Origin: Conoideocrella luteorostrata
Lineage: Eukaryota > Ascomycota > Sordariomycetes > Hypocreales > Clavicipitaceae
DNA: 64,000 nt
Assembly: GCA_032433595.1 (NCBI GenBank)
Contig: JASWJB010000100.1
Coordinates: 62,001 to 126,000 of the forward strand
Direction: 5' to 3'
Below, in pieces: positions 21,004 to 32,699 of the stretch (positions are counted from its first letter, which is position 1; every line of letters starts with the position of its first letter). The notes under the pieces are model-generated. The model was not told the origin of the DNA. It made no database searches and saw nothing but the letters and a program-made list of their open reading frames with translations. The position numbers and the translations under genes are program-made.

Positions 21004-23911
21004 CTAGCGATTGAATGAAGAATGCGACTCAGGGTCTTGTTCATGCGTCTCTTCGCCCTCAAGGTCGGCCTTAGGAATGATACTCCCAGGAATCATGGCA
21101 AATACATTACCGGTGATAGGCTTATGGTCCACAATGTCCCTATAGTGCAAGTCAGCAGGTACAGACAGATAAACTGATAGTAAGGAGTAAAAATAGTGGT
21201 TGAAACCTACCATTGCTCCTCGGCCCCAAATGTATCCAAGAATTGTAGATGCCGCAGACCATTCGGATCGTCACCAAAACGGATGAACTGCACCATAGTT
21301 TTGGTGCGACTTTGGAATTTTCGCGTCGCATCCACCAACTTCCTAATGGGTATCTCGACGCCACACGCGCCGCTCCTATCACTTCCCCACCGACCATCGG
21401 TGAAGATGTAGAGGCTAATGGGGGGTTTGCGTGGGTGTAGCTGGTGCTTGATTATGGAATCGATAACTAACTCAAGGCTGTACTCCATAGAGCCATGAAT
21501 ATTTCTAAATTGACATTTATCGAATGCATCCAGCAAAGGCTGGCTGCTCTTTCGTATCAGAGTTGGTCGGTAGGTAACCTCCGGATGTGAAGCGAAGATC
21601 AGCTCGACACGATTCGGATCCATTGACTTTACGATATAAGTTAGGGTTCGAAGTGCTTTGCGAAGTTCCTTTTTATGAGTAGACATGTCAGGTGTGTCAT
21701 CAATCATAAAGACCTGCTCCCGGCCCTTGAACTGCTCCTGTAGGCGAGAGATTTGGCGTTCAACAATTTGATCAACTTGACCAGAATTCTTTTTAGCGTC
21801 GACCCATTGGTGGCACTGTTGAATAGTGATGTGTTCATCTCCTCGGGGTTCATTAGAGTGACGAGATGTGGCCTTGCCCTGACTCGGCGGGCCGCTTTGG
21901 TTGTGGTTACTACTCGGTGGGGTGGGCTCAGGATTTCGTTCGAACGGCTGATGGCCGATTGTATTGCATAGGGTCTCGTAGAGGTGATTGGCCGTCTTAC
22001 GACTCTTCCACTCTCCTACTATGCATTTTTCAAGCAGGACTTTGATGACATCCCTGGTAAGCGGGCCGCCGCTGTCGCCGCGAAATCCGGCAATGGTGTC
22101 ATGCATTCTCTCCACAGCAACCAACCGTTCTGTGCCATTATGGAAGCACCCATAGTGCCCTTCGTCGTTGAAATTGGGCAGCGGACTGACTTCAATTTTC
22201 CGGAGTGAGCCGTAGATGTCAATGCCCTTCTTGCCGGACAGAACCCAAGCAGCCGCAACGGTCAAAATACAGCCCATAGACCATATGTCCGCCTCCGTAG
22301 TGATCTTAAATGGGCCATTGATTCTGTGACTTGCATGATGGCTTGCCTCAGGCGCCGCTATAGAATGTTACTAGGCTGCTGCACGACTGATAAGGCAGGG
22401 TGACATGTGGCGGTCTTACCAAAATCGTGGTTTCCATGACGGTCAGGCACTGTCCTGTCCGTCCCGCCTTCTGGCACAGATTTCACATGGCTATGGCCAA
22501 AATCGCTGATGATGGGAACAAAATCATAATCACCCCCTGTTTTAGAGATGAGGATGTTGTCCGGTTTCAAGTCTCCATGTACCCTGTTACACGGGGGTTG
22601 TGGTTAGTAAAGTGGATGGCAGCAGGGAACCCGATCGATGCCATACATACCCCAGATAAGCCATACCCGCACCGTCACTGGGTACCAAACGATGCAGACC
22701 GTCAAGTCCTCTCCAAACATTGCATATGCTGCGCCAAAAGCGATGTATTTCGTCGGGTGTTTTTGGCGTTGGGGTGGTCATGAAATAGTCAGCCAAATTT
22801 CCACCATCAACGTACTGCAAAACTAGACTATACCCGTTGCTTTGTGCGAACGAGCCGTAATAGCCTGGCAAATTATCATTTTTGAGACTTGCAACTGTTT
22901 CGAGGGCACGAATCTCGTTGTTGTAGCGGCTGATATATCCGGGCATGTAAGTCTTGATGATATATGTCACCTATGACCCCTCGCTGCGTGTTAGCCTGGA
23001 CACTTTGGTATATGATGGTTGGGGAATTTTGGATAGACTGACTTCGCGGTTAGGGTCATGAGACAATTGGACAGTTACTTTTTTGACTATGGAGGAGTCA
23101 CTCCGTTTCAGAACCTCGGCCGAATTGATCGGCAGAATGACGTGATCAGATAATTTGGTGTTTGAGAGCCGTCCCGGGCCAGCCGGCTGAATGATAAGGG
23201 GAAAGAAGCGCCATTTATACTCTTGAACCTTTCTTTGAAGTTCCTCATATAATAGGCAGTCGAATTCTGCTAGGAGCGGGTGCCACCCCAAGTAGTCGTC
23301 TGTGATCTCCAGCTGTACGAAGATTGGGAGATGCTGAACCATATTCAAATACACCAACAGCGAGAAGCTTCGTAAATAGCGTGACAGGATATTTTCGATT
23401 GAGCAAGAAATGGGAGGGACAATAGAATTAAAAACTTCTCGGATCTCTACACGGGCCCAATACGTCGCTAGATCCCCGTGGAGAATGTAAGGTTTTGTCC
23501 GGTCGAATCCATCCGTCCCTTGGCACTGTTTGCGGTGGACAAATGCAGTGAATTCCCTGAACGGGTCAAAGGTATTTACATGATTGCTCGCGTCGTTGGA
23601 GTGACGGCTGCCGGAGAACCGACGCCCCTGAGGATCCGTGTTCGGCATTGGTAGCGGTAACTTGAACTTTCCAGCAGACCTGGATATGTATATCGCAAGT
23701 GAAATGAGGTTGCTACTCACCCATTCAATTAACTCGGCAGAAATACGAATCGGCCGATGATTAACAGCGACAAACACTTCGTTCGGCCGAACAACGCGGC
23801 CGAGGGACTTGATTCGATGTGCTCAGAGCTTGAGGAGCTGACAAGTAACTCTGGTTTGGCAGGGAAATGAAGATTGGAACGGTCGAGCCATGTAATGACG
23901 CGGCTCAACAA
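21004..23911 (-). CDS. Protein kinase with vWA-like C-terminal region
   Basis: Exons 23777 (or further 5')-23043, 22970-22651, 22583-22420, 22357-21211 and 21139-21004 join in one frame; introns are 72, 67, 62 and 71 bp. Kinase motifs: IIKTYMP (catalytic Lys), VHGDLKPDNIL (catalytic loop, HGD for HRD), ISDFG, AAPEA (APE) and a TEADIWSMGC F-helix. The N-terminal 250 residues are unrecognised. After the kinase comes a Pro/Ser-rich linker, then a Rossmann-like segment (VFMIDDTPDM..., VELIFASHP, SLYIFTDGRWG) that fits a von Willebrand A-type fold without the full DxSxS metal site. This kinase-vWA layout occurs in filamentous fungi with unknown role. The 5' end is unresolved: good protein continues to 23911 in another frame, so a further intron or a frameshift lies near 23800-23850. 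Confidence 0.8.
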
Positions 23912-26637
23912 TTCAAATCAAAGTAGATAAACTAGGAATGCTCACGTTCGCCGCCTCACAAATTTTGCCTCGACCTTTGCGCAGGCAAGTCGAGCACTTG
24001 GTGGTAAAGAAACAAGGCTGCATTGTAGGCACCGAACCAGAGGGCGGAGACCATATATACGGATTTTCCTTGGCACCAAGCTGGAGGAGCACGGTAGGCA
24101 GCCACGGCTTACCCCTCCATCTCGAGCCCATGTTGATGTAACCAGGAGAAAGGCGGAGAGAGGGAGGGCTTGGACGCAATGAGATTGTTTTCCAGGCTGC
24201 CGTTGTTCATAAAGCCGATCGGATCATATAAACTGTACAAATACATCAGCATTTCACAAAGTACAACGGGTAGGCATACTCGAACCCCTGTAAGACATTG
24301 CATCGTTGGCACTCTTAGCGTGTCGCCGAGCAGAATGCCTTGCTTGCACATCACACTGGACGCCAAATATCATACAATTTTTCACTCAACAGTACCCTCA
24401 GCCACTCTGCTGTCCATTTCCCTGCCATGGTATCCGCTTTACCGATCAATCTAGCGCCGGTTCATCGGCAACAGCGTCCAAGATCCAGGCAACAACATAT
24501 TACTGCATGTTATGATGCCGACTTGCGCCACCACTGTCATAAGGCTTATCCAGTGGGTTCAAATTACTAGTCCAACATTAAGCAGCCCCTGTTGACTCTG
24601 AAATCCATATCAAGAAGACGTTACTGAAATCTTCTGTAGGAAGTCTCTACGAAGTACTCCGTAGGCTGACCCACACTTTACTTGGTGACTAGTTTTGTCT
24701 CATATCCTTCGTCTCCCGGCCCTGGTCACAACAGGGCTGATTCCGCTCACATCATGGCAGTGTGAATGAAAGTCACGTAGGCTGTGCTTCTGGAAGGCCC
24801 TGTTTTATGACGTGGAGTTCAGAGCAGCCATCCGCAAATTCATTTATTTCGACGAGGTTGATTTACTGATATGACACTCCTGCGCCAACACTCAACCGCG
24901 CACACTCATTGCCGCTTCTGAATTTGCCGGTTCAAAGCCACCCATAGATTACTCAGCCTCAGACTCAGAAAGTCAGGCATTACCCAGTGTTGCTTGATTA
25001 CTTAGGGGGCTGTACATATCAGCTCCTAGACTCATCACTCTATCCCTAATCCCTAATCAGAGCTCTAATTCTCGTAGCATATCTTGGGGGGCTTTTTTTT
25101 TCGTAATAAGAGACCAATTCTGCGATGGAATGACTAAGTTTCTTTTCGCACAATCTTGGGCTCGCTCCCCATTTGTGTCCTGGGGATATTAAATGTCACT
25201 TATTCCCAAGTGTCCCGCGCTATGTTTTCCTCAGTAACTGGGTTCCACTTGCATCTGTAAGCAAGGGCCGAAAATCAAGGCGTGATGTAAGATCCGTCCC
25301 GAATAGTACGTCAAGCGGGCTGTGCCAGTGACTTGGCTGTTGACCGCTCCGCCACCCCTACCAGGAGGACATGGAAATAATGCCGAGCGTGCCCCTCGAC
25401 AGCCTCAGTTTCAAGCTTTTTTTTAAGCACTTTCACACTGTTAATTCGAAGTCTACTGTGGGAGATAAATTCCCAGCTACATGTTGAAGGTCTTTCGGTA
25501 ATTCGGCAGTCGGTATTGCGTGATTCAAGTAAATGAGAATAAATGTCAGGATCTTGACATGTCAATTTGCTTCACGAAGAAGGCGCGGATCGTCTCTCTC
25601 TCTGAGGGCTATAGCCCCAGCTATAAATACGCAAGCATGGATAACTAACATTATTTTTTTTTAAAAAAAAAAGGAACCAAGATCGTCCGTTACTCTAGGT
25701 GACCTCGAAATTTCGCACAAAGCAGGAAAGCAAGAGCGCTAGTTAAGTTCCTTCTTAAGCTTAGTATATTATAATACTTTCTTTTTTAAAGTTCTCTTTT
25801 ATAGGAGAGTAATATTAATATTTATGGTACATATTATTCTGAACAGTAAACTTAAGGGCAAGTTTATTATCGCGGGCGAGGTAGCATACGGAAAGGTTAT
25901 AGCGTCCAGTGCGTAACCGTGGACATACATCGAGAAGTAAATGGGTTGGCCGGAACTACACAGCGATGTATTACTGTCACATAGGTAGTACAAGGTTCCA
26001 TTTTATTCTAGCATCACACTGCATGTCCTCTGTGAGCCCCGTTATATTATATCAAGCTTTACCTTGCGCATTGAGGAAAAAGAACTAGCTCTCTTGCGGA
26101 GCATTTGTAGCCACTTATATTTCTCGTGACAGACAGTATAGAAGTGGAATTGAAAGGGTTATAAAGCATGCAAATTGATGAGTGTGATGATTGACGATCT
26201 GAGTTCTCTCCCTTCTAATTCCTTCCACAAGGCTTCGTATTATACCTGCTTTTCATCCCAGAGACCTTCAAGAGGCTTCCCGCTTCCATAGCTGCCCGAG
26301 GCCTCTCAACCTTGAACTGCCCCATCATAACCTTCTTGTGCAGGCACTGCCTCTTTGCGCTCGGCACTGCCTCACTATCCAACAGATGAAGACGTACTTG
26401 GAAAGTTTACAGCCCCAACTTTCATCCACCCACTTAGGAAACGTGACTTTTCGCCTGGCAATACGCTGCAAGTCGTTTGCATCACTCGCTCCACTGACTG
26501 AACCGGTCTAGTATCAAAGCGAAAGTGAAGGCGACCGAGTGAGCCAGGAAAAGAAATCTCGATCCAGCTATGCACATTTGCACAACTGCATCGAATGTTC
26601 GCCTCACCATTATTCGCTGGCAGAAGGAGAGTATGGT
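23912..26637. other. Long intergenic interval, no supported gene
   Basis: About 2.7 kb without a convincing gene. It has an imperfect TACG(A)AGTACTCCGTA word near 24648-24664, a poly-T/poly-A stretch near 25650-25670, and AT-rich DNA at 25740-25870. It may include lost 5' parts of the TPR gene that follows, but no NB-ARC or other domain is visible. Confidence 0.5.
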
Positions 26638-26832
26638 AAGCTGGGTGTTGATCATCATGAAACTCTAGCTAGCATGAACAACCTAGCGTCGACTTACAGA
26701 AAACAAAACCGATGGGGGATAGCGGAAAAGCTGGAGATGTACGCAATGGAGTCATTCAGGACTAGGCCTGGAGCTCATGATCCTGATACGCTGATACTTA
26801 TGACCAACGTAGCATCAAATTATATGTCTCAA

Positions 26833-27031
26833 TGTTGGAATCTCGCTGCCAAGCACACAACAAGAGCACGGATATCGTCATGTGGTCACCTTTCGGCCAC
26901 CCTATTTATACGGGTATCGTAGGCATCATATCTTGACTTGTTTTTTCTTCTTAGATAGACCCGACTATTATTGAATATATTGTATTTGAAGCCGATGATC
27001 TAGATCATTGCACAACCCTGTGCAACCCACA
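26833..27031 (+). mobile_element. Solo-LTR-like insertion A in the TPR array
   Basis: The 199-bp element begins TGTTGGAAT and ends AACCCACA (TG...CA ends), with TATTTATAC inside. It is flanked by CTCAA before and GTCAA after, a 5-bp target duplication with one change. It aligns along its whole length with the inverted element at 28380-28574. The size and ends fit a solo LTR, perhaps Copia-type. Confidence 0.75.
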
Positions 27032-28379
27032 GTCAAGGTCGGCTGAAAGAAGCTGTGAAGCTGATAGAGACGTATACGCCGATGCTTGGAGCAAACCATT
27101 TTTTAACGCTGACTAGCATGTCAAACCTGGCATCGGCGCATACGAGGCAAGATCGGTTAGAGGAAGCTGAGAGATCACATATGCAAATAATGCAGACTCT
27201 CAAGACCAAGCTTGGGCCTGAAAATGTTTTCACGCTAACTAGCATGGAGAACTTGGCTTTAAATTTTATAAAAAAAAATGCTGGAAGGAAGCCGAGCAGT
27301 TAGAGATTCTAGTTGTTGAGAAGCGCAAATCCAATCTTGGAGCCGATCATCCTAACACACTGGAGAGGATGGCCAACCTAGCATCAATATATAGGGGCCA
27401 AGGTCGGTTAGAGGAGGCTGAGAAGCTGTAGTTGCTAGTGATGACGTCCTGCAAGATAAATCTTGGGGCCGACCATTCTTCAACACTTGCAAGCATGGAT
27501 AATTTAGGGTTAACTTATAAGAATCAAGGACGGCTAGAGGAAGCCGAGAAGCTGCAGGTACAGGCGGTGGACACATGCAGCAATAAACTAGGGGTCAATC
27601 ATCATCTTACGTTAAGTAGCATGCACAACTTATCATCAACGTTGGCTTCCCGAGGCCGGCTGAAGGAAGCCGAAAAGTTGCAAATACAGACGACAGAGCT
27701 TACCGAGTCTAAGCTCGCGGCCGACCGCTCTTTAATGCTGATGATCGAAACTTGCTTAAAACCAGCGCATAGCGGCCAAAATAGCTTACGGGAACTCGGG
27801 GAGCTGCAGGTGCAGGAGGTCGAAGCTCGAAAGACAAAGCTCCAGCCCGATCTTCCTGATACACTGATTAGCAGAGACAACTTAACATCGACGTTTAGCG
27901 TCCAAGACCTGAAGGAGCAAAGCGAGACTTTGCAGATGCAACTTATAGAAGCTCGCAGGGCTAAATACAGAGCTGATCACTCGTTGACGCTGATAAGCAT
28001 GGCCAACTTAGCGTTGATGTACAGAAAACAAGGCCAGTGGGAAGAAGCTGAGAAGTTAGAGGTGCAGGTAATGGAGACGCGCAAAATTAAGCTCGGGGCA
28101 GATCATCCTGACACTCTTATTAGCATGGAATGCTTAGCGTCACTGTATAGGAACCAAAGTCGATGGAGGGAAGCTGAGAAGCTAGAGATGCAGTTGATGG
28201 AGACACGCATGGACAAGCTTGGTACTGACCATACTGACACGATGACGAGCCTGAACAACTTGGCTTTAACATATGGGAGCAATGGTCGTTTAAAAGAGGC
28301 TGAAGAGCTGCAAATGCAGGTGGTGCAACTAAGCAAGACTAGGTTTGGGGCTGACTTTGACTACACACTACAAGCTATG

Positions 28380-28574
28380 TGTGGGTTGCACAGGGTCTCT
28401 GTGCAAGTGATCTAGATCAAATGCTTCAATTGAGTATATTCATAAGTGTCTGTTATCTAGAAGAAGAAAAGAAGTCATCGTGGAAGGCACGATATCGTCG
28501 TATAAATATCGTGGCTAGAAGGTGACCACGTGACGGGCTCTGTGCTTCCTATTGTGCTTGGCGGCATTCCAACA
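28380..28574 (-). mobile_element. Solo-LTR-like insertion B in the TPR array
   Basis: This 195-bp element is read on the minus strand from TGTTGGAATGCC to CAACCCACA. It has a perfect 5-bp duplication, CTATG, on both sides (28375-28379 and 28575-28579). It is related to insertion A but in opposite orientation, and interrupts the repeat between LQAM and ANLAST. The intact target duplication suggests it is younger than A. Confidence 0.8.
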
Positions 28575-29650
28575 CTATGGCCAACTTAGCGTCGACTTAT
28601 ACGTGCCAAGGTAGTTGGGGCAGGGCTCAAGAGCTGCAGATACAGATAATGGAGGTGTACAAATCTAGGCACGGTGCCGATCATCCTAATACGCTGAAGT
28701 GGATGGGCAGCTTAGCGTTAACATATAAGGGCAATGGTCAGTTAGAAGAAGCCGAGGAGCTGCAGCTACAGGCTATGAAAACAAGTCGTACTATTCTTGG
28801 GGATGAGCATTCTTTTACGTTAGTTGCTATGAACAACCTAGCGTTGACGCATGTTGCTCAAGGTCGGTTGGAAGAAGCTGAGCGGCTACAAGTGCTGGTG
28901 ATGGAGATACATAAATCCAAGCTCGAGTATAATCAACCTAGCACAGACGTATAGGGGCCAAATTCGGTGGGAGGAAGCAGAGAAACTAGACATGCAGGTT
29001 GTGGAGAGCTACAAGTCTAAGCTCGGGGTTAATAATCGCAACACGCTGGCGAGCATGAACAACTTAGCGATGACTCATGCAGCTCAAGGCCGGTTAGATG
29101 AAGCCGAGGAGCTGCAGTTGCGTGCAACGGAGACATACAAGGCCAAGCTCGGGGCTGACCATCCCGACACGCTAGGAAGCATGAATAACTTGTCATCAAC
29201 TTATAAATCCCAAGGTCGTTTGAAGGAAGCCGAGGAGCTGCAGCTCCAGGTAATGAAGAGAGTCATACTAATCTTGGGGCTGAGCATCCTCTGACGCTGG
29301 TTGCTACAGTTAACTTAGCATCGACGCATGTGGCTCAAGGCCGGTTAGAGGAAGCCGAGAAGTTGCAGCTGCAGGTTATCAAGTTAGCCGAGGCTAAGTT
29401 TGGTACTGAAGAACCCTTAACACTGAGGGCCTTATCTCTCCTAGCGTCAACGTATGAGAAACATGGTCGATTGGAAGAAGCGGGGAAACTGCGTGCAGAG
29501 GTCATGAATATTCAGAAAGCCAAGTTTGGGGCTAATCATCCCAACACGCTAGCGAGTATGAACAACTTAGTGTCCTCAAATGCAAGCTATGGTAGAATGA
29601 AAATAGCCGAGGGGCAACAGGTACTTGTAACGGAGGCTGTCACGAAGTGA

Positions 29651-31243
29651 GCAGCTATGATAGATCTGAGCGGTGGAGTTGTCCTTGTATTTTACCCGTT
29701 GAGTGCAGCGCTATCACCACAGGTGCACACAGGCACAGGGAGGATAATTTAAGCTGGTAGTCGGGCACCCCCCACCCACATTGTCAAATTGATCGCGTTG
29801 ATGCTGACGGCCACAACGAAGGCATTTGAAGCCCGATTTCGATAAGAATTGCATTAATAGCTAGCTAATCGAACGCTACGCTTACATGGCTTCTGATGTG
29901 TGTTGGCATGACAAGTAATTGGCATATAGTGCTAAAACTAGTTATTTCTTAGCATAACTCATCTTGCCTCACTGAGGGACTTGATTTAGTAAAATTTGAC
30001 TCAGTAAAATCAATATTTAGTGGTTCTATTCTGTATTGTGTCGTGAGGGGGCGGGGGTTAGAAGCACAACCACTCTCCTGTTTATATTAACAGCCTAATA
30101 ATTAATTAACGTTAGACACAATGTGCTGATCGCAACTAGCTGCTTACAAGAGTATTGATACCTAACTAGGTAAACGGAATTGTTTAGAAAGCTAGGTGCT
30201 AAGAGAGGTATTAATCACTTATTAATTAACTTTAGTGCTAGTGTGTAGGCGGAAATGATCCTCTAGGGTGACAAGTTTGAATTCACGTGCGTTGTGGACT
30301 TGACCAATTTAGTCGGTCCAAATAGTATAGCTATAAGTAGTGCGATCGTGCCCTTCGAGAGACAGGCCATCATTAAGAATTGAATTGCAGAAGTTTTCCC
30401 CCGAAGTTTACTTGGCCTACGTGCCTCACACGTTTGTTTATTAGTTTTATTTAATTGAAGTGCGCAGTTACTCCATAAGAGGCAAGCAACCTGCAAGACC
30501 ATTTGATCTCGGCAAGAGAAAGGTCACCACGAATTACGAAAGGCAATTGCGAAAAGCCTTTCTCCAAAGTGTACGGAGCGTTGTTGGGTGTGTGTCAGAC
30601 CTCAGTATACGTGAGTGTTGGGTGCGGTGCGCCTTTTGGGTCGACAAACTTGTTATCTATAATATAAGCTTTCTATAATCTTTGTAATTAGTTATATAAT
30701 AATTATGCTATTTATGCGCTAAATTAGGTTTTATTTATACCAAGTTTTTAATTATTTTAAACTATACTTATATACATAAGGTAATATATTATATAGCTTT
30801 ATAATCTAGTTTTAAATAGTAATAATTAAAAGTAAATTACCTCCTTTCTTTGTGTTTTCCTTCTAAAAAAATAATAATTTTACTTATTATTTTTCGGTGC
30901 CATGCGGTCGCTCATCCGTGCGTCCACGGATGGCAGAGTCAGAGCTAAATCTACAAGTTCCCGAGCTTGTGTTCGGACTGGAGTCTGGGCTGACAGAGAC
31001 TACCGGGTCAACGGGGAACCTCCGGATGCAGGACTCCCGCTTATACAATACCTTGCAACCCCCAAGCTCATAACTAATGGGAAATTATGGGCATTATAAA
31101 TTATTATAAACTACGTCCGGATACGCGGGGAGCTACGGGGCGTTGTTTCTTCAGCGTCTTTAAGACACCTTGAAGCCCCGCTCGTGGCTAGATTGAAGTT
31201 CAGCAAGCTACCATACAGCCAACCAGACTCCAGTCTCCAGACG
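29651..31243. other. Intergenic, strongly AT-rich in part
   Basis: No gene is visible. The stretch 30650-30900 is extremely AT-rich, as expected of RIP-mutated or decayed repeat DNA. A copy of the 65-bp dispersed repeat is at 30580-30647. Microlevel promoter signals of the next gene cannot be distinguished. Confidence 0.55.
30580..30647 (+). repeat. Degenerate dispersed repeat, copy 3
   Basis: It contains GTTGTTGGGTGTGTGTCAGA, CAGTATACGTGAG and CCTTTTGGGTCGACAAA, matching 3244-3307 (same strand) and 2208-2272 (opposite strand). It borders the AT-rich tract, which suggests the edge of a decayed element. Confidence 0.55.
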
Positions 31244-32479
31244 ATGGCGCAACATATTCCCAAGACCACCAAGCAGTGGAACGTTTCTTCCTACGATGGG
31301 AAGGACGGGTTCAATGCGCTCAAGTATTCAGAGCAGGAGGTGCCTGAGCTAGGACACAGCGAAGTTTTGGTCAAGCGTACGTGATGGGCGATGCTCTGAA
31401 GTAAGACTCAGCCAGGAAGTTGCTGACCAGGTGCCGAACAGTCCATGCAGCTTCTATTAATGTGAGACATACACCCCGTCACGACGGTCGAAACCCGAAA
31501 GTCGCCTTCTGTTAAATTTAAAAAAAGAAAAGAAGAAAAAGGGCTAATACGGAGTACTCTTTGGTAGTATCGGGACCTCATCATCCCCTTGGGCAAATTC
31601 CCATTTCCCGTCACAGATAATGTCATTCCGGGCTCCGACGGCGCAGGGACCGTAATCGCCGTCGGTCCACAAGTTACGCGCTTCGAGCCCGGCGACAAAG
31701 TAGTCACCCTCTTCAGCCAGGAACACATCGGCGGTCGATCTTCCAAAGACAATGCCGCCACCGGCCTCGGAGGTGCACGACATGGCACGCTCCGATCCGT
31801 CGGCGCCTTCAATGAGCAGGGTCTTGTTCTACAGCCGTCGAATCTGACGACCCTGGAGGCCGCTACCCTTCCCTGCGCAGGAGTCACCGCTTGGAATGCC
31901 CTCTACGGCGTGTCGGATAACCAAGTCCAGCCTGGACAATGGGTTCTCACCCAGGGAACCGGCGGCGTGAGCATCTTTGCTCTTCAATTCGCCAAGGCCG
32001 CGGGCGCCAAAGTCATCGCCACAACAGGATCCAATGACAAGATCGAGGTGCTCAAGAAACTTGGTGCCGATCACGTCATCAACTACAAGGAGAACCCGGA
32101 ATGGGGCACAGAAGCGACCAAGTTGACCGACGGTGTTGGCGTGGACCACGTTGTCGAGGTCGCGGGTCCCAAGTCCATGGAGCAGAGCTTGAAGGCCATC
32201 AGGATTTCCGGGCTTATCACCATTATCGGGTTTGTGGGAGGTTTTACGAACGACCAGCCTGGGTTTCTTGATTGCTTGACCAACCTTTGCACTACGCGCG
32301 GCATCATGGTTGGCAGTAGACAGCAAATGGAGGATATGTGCCGGGCCATTGAGGCGCATCCCGAAAAGCTTAGACCCGTGGTGGACGGCACAGTCTTCGA
32401 GCTGGAGAATCTTAAAGACGCATATGAGTATCAGTGGGCAGGAAAGCACTTTGGAAAGGTCTGCGTGAAGATTCCCTAA
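31244..32479 (+). CDS. MDR-type NAD(P)-dependent alcohol dehydrogenase/quinone oxidoreductase
   Basis: Exons 31244-31376, 31442-31461 (a 20-nt micro-exon) and 31568-32479 join to 354 residues. The micro-exon is needed to recreate the LVKL...INYRDLIIPLG segment at the substrate-domain start. The protein is a medium-chain dehydrogenase/reductase: GSDGAGTVIAVG in the GroES-like domain, PCAGVTAWNAL at the domain boundary, and TQGTGGVSIFA as the Rossmann dinucleotide site. Catalytic zinc ligands of classical alcohol dehydrogenases are missing, so it fits the zinc-free quinone-oxidoreductase-like branch, probably NADPH-dependent. It has no targeting signal and is presumably cytosolic. The substrate is unknown. 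The second intron contains a TACGGAGTACTC word at 31549-31560 just before its acceptor. Confidence 0.9.
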
Positions 32480-32699
32480 TTGGGCCGGGAGAGCATGTCA
32501 ACCGTAAGAAGTGCGCTTGTTTTGTCTAGCTAGGTGCTTAAAGCAAGCATGTAAACACAATAACCTCCAATTTATCGAAACCTGTCTATCTCGCCTGCCC
32601 TTTTTGCAAGCCGACCTGTTTTCCCAACCTCAAAGCAAGTGTTCTCTTCGCGGTAGCATAGTAACCATACAGACTCAATGATGCTCAAGCCTCGAGATT

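Larger units (their letters stand above)
26638..29650 (+). pseudogene. Decayed TPR array (kinesin light chain type), about 21 repeats
   Basis: Across 3 kb the plus strand encodes about 21 units of a 42-residue TPR_12/kinesin light chain-like repeat, with consensus features LGADHPDTL, MNNLASTY, QGRLEEAE and KLQ(L/M)QVME. Such arrays bind protein partners and often form the C-terminus of fungal NB-ARC-type receptors. The frame is broken by two LTR-like insertions (26833-27031 and 28380-28574), a shift at the A-run near 27272, TAG at 27428-27430 where Gln is expected, a small deletion with frameshift near 28922, and a frameshift near 29256. Removing the two insertions rejoins repeats exactly (SQ|GRLKEA and LQAM|ANLAST). 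No effector or nucleotide-binding domain is found upstream, so the gene is also truncated at the 5' end. The natural stop is at 29648-29650. Confidence 0.85.

Noticed and set aside
22971..23042. An in-frame TAG just before the kinase VTYIIKTYMP segment.
   Set aside because: A 72-bp GT-AG intron with a GCTAAC branch point covers it and keeps frame, so it is not a lesion.
23913..24179. Minus-strand frame with KCSTCLRKGRGKICEAAN as a possible 5' exon of the kinase gene.
   Set aside because: No splice pair joins it to the next segment in frame, so it is left out of the gene model.
26638..29650. Regular repeats suggesting a CRISPR array or satellite DNA.
   Set aside because: The 126-bp periodicity is a coding TPR repeat in a eukaryotic genome, with protein-level conservation.
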